This document shows positions 55,280-64,000 of a stretch of DNA of 64,000 nucleotides, piece after piece. The DNA lies in contig QEYB01001116.1 in the NCBI GenBank assembly GCA_017562135.1, forward strand, positions 62,001 to 126,000, in the 5' to 3' direction. Positions within the stretch are counted from its first letter, which is position 1, and each line of letters opens with the position of its first letter. A program made the position numbers and the translations under genes. The DNA is from Dipylidium caninum. Lineage: Eukaryota; Platyhelminthes; Cestoda; Cyclophyllidea; Dipylidiidae. The notes under the pieces are model-generated. The model was given only the letters and a program-made list of their open reading frames with translations, did not search any database and was not told where the DNA came from.

Positions 55280-56471
55280 CCCTCATCCGCCTCAAAAGGC
55301 ATTCTGCGCAGGACTAGCATGAGGGCATGCGGAATCCTCTCAGTCAGCCTCCACATGGCTGCACGAGTAGACGCTCTAGGCTGTGGATTCATCAGTTAAA
55401 ATCCCACTGTAATGTAACAGTAGAATGCTTCCGTGATTCTTCCTCCAATATAATGGAGTCGCGTCACTCCACTCCAATGCGACTGAGAGAAATGGTCACC
55501 AGTGACGAGGGCTCAACGTCATTTCTCACAGGCCCCTCGCAAGCAATGACACCCGACCGCCACCACGGAGAACACAGGCCGTACCAACGCTTGCTCCGTT
55601 CTCCCGCCTTTATAACTCCACCCGCCCACCTGATAGGAAAACTCACCGACGTCAGCTCAACAGTTCTCATTCACCAAGTGTTGCTCCTTACCACGTTTCA
55701 GTCGCGCCCACTGCATCTGCTCAAGTACGATTCATCGGTTACACGCTGATTATGTCACCGTCTCGACGAGGATTCAAATGCTTGGACGCACCTACTCTCG
55801 GCAACTTGATGGAGGCAATCGGGAAGGTGGCTAGATGGACACGCAAAAGACTTGTGCGGTGACAATGCAAGACTACACTAGAACTGAAATATTGGCATGA
55901 CTACAATTCCCATTAATTTCCTTGCACAGACTGCCCATTAGTCCAATGCCTTGTCAGCTCTACATGCTCGGTCCCAAAGGGGGAACTCGGACTATGTGGG
56001 GACACAAAATCGCTGGTAACCTACTGCTTTCCTCGAGTACTTCTATATCCCCTTCATTGTTCACCTCCATCTCCTCCGCCTCCACCTCCACCTCTTCGCT
56101 TCCTTCTTCTTCTCCTTCGTTGCCTCTAACATGCTGGCGACGTGGAATTGCCTGTCCGCTGGTCAACACGACACCGCGGAAACCGACGTGGCTGTGAAGG
56201 GAGACAACAATGCTGCTGCTGTGTCAGCTCCAACGACCGGAAAATACGAGTCCTCCTCCTCAGTTTACTCCATGTTGGACCCATGTTCACCCCCACTGAT
56301 GCGCCTGTCAGCGCTTATGTGTGTGGACCGGAATCCGCAGCCATACTCAACTCCTCCTCTTATCAGACCATCTTACCAGACCGATTGCCAATATTCAACT
56401 TGCCAGAACCAAATTTTAAAGGCAACATCGAGCACTCTGTCAAATAACGCATGCACATCAGCCAGTCTCAT

Positions 56472-56860
56472 TCATGCTCCTCGAGGCTCGAGCAGTCGCG
56501 CCGATACACGTTGAGGTCGTAGCAGCAAAGTCAATGAAAATGCCTTTCGCTTCGATCGGCCACACCGGTGATCGCCTGAAGATGAACATGCTCGCTTTAG
56601 CAAAGGCGCTGAAGAAATCACACCAGGACGAAGTAATCGAACGAGGGAGAGGCGGACTTCGTTCATGTGACTGTTGCGAAATTGCTGAATGCGTTGGCGA
56701 GCACCATGGACAATCTCGTCTTCCCCATGTACGGAAGCCTTGCCTGATGACAGAGTCTGCAGCAATAATCTGATTGAATGGAATCGTGGAATCTGAGGAA
56801 GAACAGACTCGGAGTCAAACAGAACAGTAGAGAACAGGACAGTGGAGAAACGGGTAACCG
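56472..56860 (+). repeat. Module T, diverged third copy
   Basis: This copy resembles 1683-2050 and 58568-58937, with many substitutions and small indels. It lies directly before direct repeat 2 and next to the K module. In repeat 1 the T module lies 1.7 kb downstream of K instead. The order of modules therefore changed in the older rearrangements. Confidence 0.8.
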
Positions 56861-56867
56861 CAGAGTT

Positions 56868-56965
56868 GTGTCTTTGTCCATCTTAAGGAGCATGTCATAT
56901 ACTCCGCAGAGCAGAAATTCTCGCAGTTTTCTTTTGGGATTTAGAAGCATTCCACTCGGATGATT
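56868..56965 (-). repeat. Module K, conserved peptide-like segment
   Basis: On the minus strand this reads a peptide with the core DMLLKMDKD. The 7.2 kb palindrome arms (21640-21765 plus, 51885-52000 minus) read DMLLQIDKD in an equivalent frame, preceded in both by a CG doublet and similar hydrophobic residues. DNA identity is only moderate, so the match at peptide level suggests former coding sequence. The copy at 1-75 is cut by the window start. I do not recognise the protein. Confidence 0.5.
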
Positions 56966-58567
56966 GGAACGCGAGAGTAGGGAGAAGAAGCTTATCCATG
57001 CAAACATCACTTTGCGAAGACGTTGATCCGAGTTTCGATAGGCGGCAATGAAGGGATTCACATCACTCTTCCAGATTTCCCACTTACTTTGCTTTTTGCC
57101 CTCAAACCATGAAGCAATTCGCATCATGACTTCATCTTTATGGATGAGACATCATAATGTCTTCGACGGATTCTTACTCATCAAGAAAAACAGAACAGAA
57201 TGATGATTCCTAAGCGCAGATGTGTTGCGGCCTTTGATCCAGTCATCGGCACGGTGACATCAGCAGCATGCAACCGATGACTCGCGCTTCGACGGACGCA
57301 GAGTGCGCGAGTGTGCGAGTGAGGAGTGAAGGCAAAGCCGCATTCGCCAAGCGGAAACTGTTGAGCTGACGTGAGTTCAACGAGCGCCAGTGCAACTTCA
57401 ACGGTAAGACGACAGTGGTCCCACAAAGACAAGCGGCTATTCCTAACCATTCCATTTCTCTCTTTCTCTCTCTTCCTCATTCGTGTTGTCCCACGACACA
57501 GTGCACTGAATGACCGGCCACTCCGTGAACGGCATCGCCCGTCCGGTCACGAGATCCGCTAATGCCTAGACAAACGCTTTGAAGCCGCCGGGCTGCAGGG
57601 GCTGGCCTGCAATTTCGTCAACATCCTGCTCACATAGATCTGCCGTCGGGTCTCGCGTTGTCGAGGAAGGCAGGTTGTGGCCTTCGCATTGGACTGAAGC
57701 GCGTCCGCACTCTGAGCGCATGTTAGCCACATTGCAGTCAGTCGCCGTCAAACCGGTCAAATTGGATGTAGGCTGGGCTGGACGAAGAACAAAGCCGCAT
57801 GGTGGACTTGTGTAGGCGAGCAGCTCTTCTCTCAACAACCTGCCTCTGGCCTTGGCCAGTTCTTCGTGCTTCAGTTGTCTTGCTTCGAGACGACTTGGCA
57901 TTATTTTGTGACATGAGTCGCCTTTAAGATCGAAAGATAGACGCTTCAGCATCGGAGTAGCACTGGAGAGGTTGAGACCAATTAATGTGGACTACTTGTC
58001 CACATAGGACTGCCTTCGATGACGTGGCTGTCTCCTCGTCTTTCCCCACCAGGTACTAGTTTGTGCGCGCAAATTCCTCCTGCACTCCAAGATTTTAATT
58101 AATTGCCTTTTGCCAGATTGGTCAAAGATTACCCAGGTGGGAGAGGCAAAATGGGCCTCAAAGCTCTGCAACCTTGAGAAAATCAACTGCTCTGCTTGGG
58201 CAATTTTCACCAAAACCCCACATTTCCGCACATCTGGAAGAAAGTACGAATTTCCCCTAGCGAAAAATAGAGGAAGGGGACGACTTAGGGACTGGCTGCG
58301 TTAGATGTTCACTTCCACTGACGTTGATCGTCGGCAGAAACCTGAAATGTGTTTATGCGACCTTCGTCTGATGCGGCCTTCCACAAGAGCTGCTTGGGGT
58401 TTCGACCGGCCCGAAATAGCTTAGTCGTAACTTCCGAAGAATCTGCTTCCGCCATGAAGCAGATATTGTAACTAAGAGCAGCATGATTCACTTCATTTTG
58501 GTCGACAGAACACTTTGCTGTCTAATGTACTAAAGCAAATCCTTCCGCTGCAGCAAAAGAGACCTGC

Positions 58568-58937
58568 TTATCGAGTTTGAAAAAAGGAGACCTCAAGTTG
58601 GAAAACTGAAATCAATGCCTTTTGCTTTGACCGGCCACACCGATGGTCGCCTGAAGATGAACAAGCTCGCTTCAGTAAAGTCGCCAGAGAAATCACACCA
58701 AAACGGAGTAATCGAAGCAGGTGGAGGTGGACTTCGTTCATGTGACTAGTCACGGATCGCTGAATGCGTTCGCGAGCACCAGGACAATCTCGTCTTCCCT
58801 ATGTACGGAAGCCTCGCCTGAGGACAGAGTCTGCAGCAATAATTTGATTGAATGGAATTCGTGGAATCTGAGGAAGAACAGACTTGCAGTCAAACAAAAA
58901 CAGAGCACTGGGGCAAAGGGTTGTCTCACACTTTTCA
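58568..58937 (+). repeat. Module T, copy inside direct repeat 2
   Basis: This is the near-identical twin of 1683-2050 inside the second direct repeat. Small indels separate the two, for example one G fewer near 58780. Confidence 0.8.
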
Positions 58938-59564
58938 CGCGGTCATCGCTCAGAATTGGAACCATCCCAGTACTGACACCGCAATGGCGGCAGCCTTCTC
59001 AAGTAAAAGACCGTTTTCGACAAGAAAGTCCTGCACGTGCTACTATACCTGACTCGTGCTATGATAGCAAATAGGGGACTTAGGTCTGAGAAGTCATGAA
59101 GCGCCTTACAAATTGACGATTTTCGCGTCAAACCCTCGTCTCCCAACTAATCACCCATCATTTTGCTGTTTGTCAATCAGATCCGGCAAAAGAGACAGCT
59201 TAAATACTCGAAGCTGAGTGAAAAGCGCATTTGGCCCGTTATCCACTGCCGAGTGCTTGAGATGATGAGATGAGATGACATGATCTCCGCAAGTGATGGG
59301 GATAGCGGCACATCACTGGACAGACCACATCGCTCTCTTCAGTCAACACCTCCACCCATCACTCCACTTCCCCTCTGCCTCCTCTCAGTAAGTAAGCAAC
59401 AGTAAGCAACCCGTCCCACGTTCCGCCTCCAACCTGTCCAAATGTCTCTCCCGCTTTCTCTCCCTCTCTCTCCTTCACCAGACGATTTTATGACTCGCTC
59501 ACTTCTCTCGCTTCGCGCAGCCTCCAAGACACCTCGGACACTGTCACGTGTAACAATGCAGGGA

Positions 59565-61449
59565 GTCATACGCGTCACTAACTAGATGATGAGGAAATTG
59601 GCTAATAACATGTATTCGTAGAAAGCATTCGTGTACAACAGAAGGGGGAGTCATACTTACACATAGAAGCACGCATGAACACAGGGTCGATACACAGATT
59701 TACAGATGCCAGTCCAAGAGGGGTGCGGTCTCTACGGGTCAGGTTATCAAGGACAAAGCCTCCGTCACTCGAAACCTGCACGGCGGCCTGGAGCCCCGTG
59801 CTCGCCATGTTCCTCTTATGAAGACATCACAACACCATGGCGTCTCTGTCAACGCCAGCAACGACAAGTTGCTCCACGCAAGCTTCTTCATTCCTAACCT
59901 CCGGGCAGTATCTGAGGCGGCTCTGCGTCAAAAGCCTCATGCTGAGAATTATCGCAGCCTGTTCTATTCTCGAGACCTCGTAGCCCAACGCGCGTTTACG
60001 TTGTAGGATGCTTCGGGCTACCGACTCCTCGCCGTACTTCTCATTCTTTTCTTGCCACACTGTGGCCATCCGTCTCTCGCCAGGAATAGCCACGTCCATC
60101 GCAATGCCCGTGTCGTCCCCAACACAACGAGGTCTGGTTTGCACAAAGACCGTGTCAGTGGTGTTAACTCGGAGTTGGACACCTCCAACGTAGATGCGCG
60201 GATAAGTCTTCTCCGGGTGGTCCACACAGCGGGACCACTCCCGACCGGTGTGAAAACCGCTGAGATAGGACCCATCCTCAATCCGGCAGGAGAAGTCCCT
60301 CCAAACCTCTCGACTACTCGTCCCATGGCGTGACCGCGCTGTGAAGTTTTGTCCGATTAAACAGGCCATCACCGCGGACCTCGTTAGGTGTTGTAGGTTT
60401 GGGTCCGTCGATCGAAGGAGTTTGTCTCGCCACTCCCTCTTATGAAGTGGTACTGTGGAGGAAAGCGAGGGTGTCCCAAGTCTGCCCTCTTTGACGTCCG
60501 TACGGAAGAATGCTCTCCCTGTATTGTGTGAGGCAATCCAAGCCAGGATCGCAGTCCTGCAGTACCTGCCAGTCCAGGACTTTTGGCGTCATCCCATTGG
60601 CCACTGCTAGCGTGAGAGAATTGGTGCAGACAAGGGAAGGGAGAGGTTCTCAAGGAGATCATCCGCTGTTATTGGAGTTTCTGCGACGCCCTGGCGAGGT
60701 GGTGAAGCCAGGTATGTAGGCGCTCACTGTGGTTGGTCGGTGCGCGTCCACGCCAGGTGAAGTTCACCCCTAGGTACTCGAACCAATCCTCCAGCCCCGA
60801 ACGCCGAAAGGGCTCCCAGTCGACAAGATCACGTGGGGAGGCCACTACGACCGACTGCTTGTTCTTAGTAGCGCCCACAATTGTTCGAGTGAATGCTTTC
60901 CTCTCGTTCACTGTCATCCTCGCCGCACGAAGGGCAGATCGCAAACGTCTCAGCTTATAACTGAGCTGCTGCAGCGTGGGACCGAGGAGAATCAATTCAT
61001 CAGCGTATGCAATAGCATCTACCGTTGCACTATTCGAGCATGCTCCCAGTTCTGCAGAGGCTAAACATAAAGCCTCATCTAACGCCATGACAAAAAAAGG
61101 TGCCAACACAGCGGATCGCCTTGGCACACTCCGCGTTGTGGAGTTAGGCGGCGCGAGCCCACGAACGACTCAGCGTCGCAATAACCGCATCTGATCAAGT
61201 CGAACAAGGGCGTCTGGACGCCAGTTAGATACCGCACGAAATATTGTATCTCGTGCCACGACACATCCAACTCCGTGGGACATAAGCCGTAGTGTAGTCG
61301 ACCTCTTTCCCTCAAGATTCCATCCAGTACCTTCGTCGCCTCAAAGGCACCGTCACTGTTCTAAGCGTGCACTGCTCTCTCATCTCTGTTTCCTCGGTCG
61401 TGACGCACTGCTTACATAAGATATTGGCAACCTGGTGGTCTGGCTCACT
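59565..61449 (-). pseudogene. R2-like retrotransposon, decayed, twin in direct repeat 2
   Basis: This is the twin of 2736-4620. The same motifs are present: YADE at 60996-61007, the GVCQGDPL box just upstream on the minus strand, and KPDLV plus DVAIP in different frames near 60110. One extra A near 61093 restores a continuous 152-residue frame through the palm (60669-61127). The endonuclease frameshift and the YADE substitution are shared with copy 1, so both predate the duplication. Confidence 0.85.
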
Positions 61450-61465
61450 CACACTTCCGTTACTT

Positions 61466-62060
61466 CGATTCGCTTTCTAGAAGCGTGACGGCACGTTTGA
61501 GGCAGCCAACTTATTGGATGAAATATTGCCACGGAGGCAGTCACAATCGTGACTTGACACTCGCAAGCGTAGATGTGCTTCCCAAAACACAATTTTCCGC
61601 ACGACTTCTTTCGGCGCTCCGCTGACCTTGCTCGACCTCCTGCAGTGCGGGGTTTCGGACGACATGGCGTTCCTGGCGTCTACCGCCTTGACGCCGATGT
61701 GCGGAGTCCGATAGGGTGACCCACTCTCTCCGTTTTTTGTTTGTCAAGCCCATTAAGGAGGCCTTGCGGCTTGCTGATCCATCCATAGGGGCGACAGTAG
61801 GAACAAAAAATCAGCTGCGAATACAACCCACTTGATTTTGGAGACGGGGGAGTGCTTTCGCTCTTTCGGGCCTGAGGATACCTTTCACTTCTTTGGTGTG
61901 TACTTCACTTGGTGCGGACGGTCACACACGAATCGTCGTGGGTGCCTACAGAACTGGCTCTCGCACTTTACCAAAGCACCTCTCCAACCTCAACAGAGGG
62001 TGGTTCTTCTGAAGTCTTCCTGCTTCCTCACCTGCACCATTTCATTGAGGGAGTAACTGT
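61466..62060 (+). pseudogene. R2-like reverse transcriptase fragment, twin
   Basis: This is the direct-repeat twin of 4636-5230, with the same premature TAG in the GVRQGDP box and the same deletion of the catalytic box. Confidence 0.8.
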
Positions 62061-62277
62061 GACTCTCCGACGCCTGGTCGGGGATAGCAGTTTGCAGACC
62101 CGGGCTCCTCCTCGTGGTTCCCGCCAGGGACGGGTGGCTGGGCCTCGGGATTGCTATCTTCTGGTCTCGGTCTCTTGACTTGGCCTTCCCAGCTAATGCC
62201 CTGGGTCACCCCTCTGGACATTTCGGGCTGACAAACCACTCCAGAGTTGAACTCTTGTCACGAATCCTGAAAACTAA

Positions 62278-63159
62278 ATTCATACACCCAAGGCCTCTGC
62301 CCCGGTAAATTCTCATGGTCCAACAGGACAGGAGGGACGGTCTTGCCCGCTCTGCTCCCGTGCTTTCAAATCTCGCTCTGCACTTTCTAACCACCTCCGG
62401 AAGCATGCAGTGGACGATGGTGGTCATGCTTGTGAACCATGTCCTGCCAAGTTCCGCAGTGCTCGAGGTCTCACGCAACATATGAGACTGGGTCATCCTA
62501 TTGAGTATAATGAGGCGAAACTGGGGCGATTAGAAGCGAAGCGTACTTATTGGAATGTCTCTGATGCACACCATTTGCGGCGTCTTCTACGCAATTTGCC
62601 CTGTGATATATCACCTGAATCTATTGCTGAGAATGTCAAGGAAGCATTTCCTGGCAAATCTGGGAAATTGCTCTTGTCGAAAGTGAGATCCTATCTCCAG
62701 CACCACCCGCAGTCTTCTGCCCAGGTTGAGGGCCCAACCTCCCCTCTTGGGGGCTCTGCTGTGGTTCCTCAGCGGTCTGAAGAGTTGTCTCAGGCCGCCT
62801 CTTCCTATCTTCGCAACGCGTCGGGCCCCTTCCTCCATGTTCCAAAACTCCAAGTCACACTGGACCGTCTCGCTTCTTCGGATGTGGAGGGTGCACGCGA
62901 GGCTTTGGAGCAGCACGCTAGTGCTTATTTCGGACGAAAGTGGCTCTTTCTGGCAGTATTCGATGCTATGATGTCCATATGCGCGGTACTTGGAAGACTC
63001 GGGGGCGCGGACGAGGGCCAAGAGTCCCAACTCTTGGGACTTGCGTCTTCACTGTGTTGGACTGTGTTGCGTTGTTTGTTTTGTACTGCTATATTAAGTT
63101 GTGTACTGATGCTACCCAAAAATATATGTTCCTTGCCAAATGCCTCGTCATCCAATTAA
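62278..63159 (+). CDS. C2H2 zinc-finger ORF of R2-like element, intact frame
   Basis: This is the twin of the 5446 ORF without the frameshift. The open frame runs through both C2H2 fingers (first cysteine at 62344) and ends at 63159, with about 249 residues after the GTG at 62410. After the fingers come a charged helical region (LSKVRSYLQHH), a Ser/Pro-rich linker, then EGAREALEQHASAYFGRKW and a C-terminal hydrophobic stretch. The C-terminal part overlaps the tail of the element, so it is probably read-through of 3' UTR sequence rather than a folded domain. It keeps DNA-binding fingers without a polymerase. Confidence 0.65.
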   Translation: MHTPKASAPVNSHGPTGQEGRSCPLCSRAFKSRSALSNHLRKHAVDDGGHACEPCPAKFRSARGLTQHMRLGHPIEYNEAKLGRLEAKRTYWNVSDAHHLRRLLRNLPCDISPESIAENVKEAFPGKSGKLLLSKVRSYLQHHPQSSAQVEGPTSPLGGSAVVPQRSEELSQAASSYLRNASGPFLHVPKLQVTLDRLASSDVEGAREALEQHASAYFGRKWLFLAVFDAMMSICAVLGRLGGADEGQESQLLGLASSLCWTVLRCLFCTAILSCVLMLPKNICSLPNASSSN

Positions 63160-63189
63160 TGACGCGCATGACTCCTGCGGGGGTCATGG

Positions 63190-63582
63190 TTGCGGACCCG
63201 GGCGCCTCCTCGTGGCGACCGCCGGCGTCCGAGGGCTTGCCCTCCCAGCTAAGACCTGGGTCACCCCGCCGGGGAACACAGGATGGCTCCTATCCGGGCG
63301 TATACCCGGCCATTGTGCCTCAGTATCCATCGACCGGGTCTGATTGGAACGGCGGATTCTCGCGTGGTGACGCTACGAAGGTTGGACGTCTTCGGACTTC
63401 GCAGGGAACAAAGGTGCCTGTACATTCCCCCCAACCTAACAGACCTCTCCCTTCTTCGATTGCATTCTGTACTGTTGTTGTTGTTGTTGTATTTTGTTGT
63501 GTTGCATATACAGTTGCTCTCAAAAATATATCTTAAAGGTAGCCAAATGCCTCCTCATCTAATTGGTGACTCCTGAGGCGAT
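63190..63582 (+). mobile_element. Short leader-plus-tail element, twin
   Basis: This is the twin of 6356-6745. The GTT run is one unit longer (around 63473-63490), as expected for an unstable microsatellite. Confidence 0.6.
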
Positions 63583-63583
63583 G

Positions 63584-64000
63584 GGTAAACAATTCTGCCC
63601 AGCTCTGCGATCGCGGCTGTGGTTGCCCAAATACACGTCGGCGGCCTTCCTTCATGCACATATCAAGGATGGCCGTATGGTGATTCCTTCGGTCACCTCC
63701 ACGATTCCAATTTACAAGAGGAAGAAACTAGACAGGCTCCTTAAATCAGCCAACCCAGACTCACAGCATCTGGCTCGTTCTCCACCCTTCGCTCGGTCGA
63801 TTGGGTGCAATTCTCAGCCTAGACTTGGCCAATTTCCACGACTGTGTTCTGGTACATGATGCCCGCTACTAGAGGTACAGCTCATTCAGGTCTTCTGCAA
63901 ACTCAACTTCAGCGGGCTAGGCGCGAGATCCTGCATGAGCCTCGAGTTCCCTTGATTCCTTCCTTTTGCAAACCGGACCTTGTGTCGTTGGAATGACACG
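63584..64000 (+). pseudogene. R2-like C-terminal fragment, twin cut by window end
   Basis: This is the twin of 6746-7165. It reaches KPDLV and stops at the window edge, before the second endonuclease box. A small deletion near 63880 distinguishes it from copy 1. Confidence 0.75.

Larger units (their letters stand above)
56884..64000 (+). repeat. Large direct repeat, copy 2 (cut by window end)
   Basis: This is the second copy of the 1-7165 block, in the same order and orientation. Several one-base differences change reading frames. Copy 2 has an extra A in the A-run near 61093, which joins the two halves of the reverse transcriptase frame. It also lacks the frameshift near 5997, so its zinc-finger ORF is longer (to 63159). 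Upstream, at 56472-56860, lies an extra diverged copy of a module found inside the repeat, so the repeat start is flanked by related sequence. Confidence 0.95.

Noticed and set aside
1..64000. Bacterial or phage origin (many ORFs with GTG/TTG starts)
   Set aside because: ORFs are short and overlapping, with no operon order. Splice-like signals and R2-like retroelements point to an animal genome.

Overview
This is eukaryotic, almost certainly invertebrate animal, DNA. It has no bacterial operons, no long intact ORFs, GT-AG-type splice signals around short exon-like ORFs, roughly even base composition, and many decayed non-LTR retrotransposon pieces with a restriction-like endonuclease (R2-like). 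A flatworm or another repeat-rich invertebrate is possible; I cannot name a species. No complete, securely identified protein gene is present.

The layout is dominated by large duplications. (1) A direct repeat of at least 7.1 kb opens (1-7165) and closes (56884-64000) the window, a period of about 56.8 kb. It carries a minus-strand R2-like pseudogene, a plus-strand reverse transcriptase fragment, two internally deleted derivatives that keep the 5' and 3' ends of such an element, and a C-terminal endonuclease fragment. (2) An old, diverged inverted duplication joins 7330-8830 to 13560-14910, with a third partial copy at 9710-10330. (3) A near-identical inverted repeat of 1.85 kb (10265-12116 and 18217-20050) carries a three-exon candidate gene with hydrophobic segments. 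(4) A near-identical inverted repeat of 7.2 kb (21455-28616 and 45039-52242) surrounds a 16.4 kb spacer. (5) The regions at 16.9-18.2, 22.7-24.8, 52.3-54 and 56 kb share short, diverged modules, some conserved at the amino-acid level, so an older repeat or gene family lies under the recent duplications.

The two pairs of recent palindromes behave like an ampliconic region (as on some sex chromosomes), or could partly be an assembly effect. The differences between the arms are informative. Both outer junctions of the 7.2 kb palindrome sit on short perfect hairpins. A 65 bp insertion in one arm is itself a hairpin. Three clustered substitutions in one arm turn two imperfect hairpins into perfect ones, as expected from template switching.

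The spacers (12.1-13.5, 28.6-45 kb) and the 20.1-21.2 kb gap hold only short exon-like ORFs, with splice-like borders in some cases. They are listed at low confidence. The window has no tRNA, rRNA or CRISPR array that I could support.
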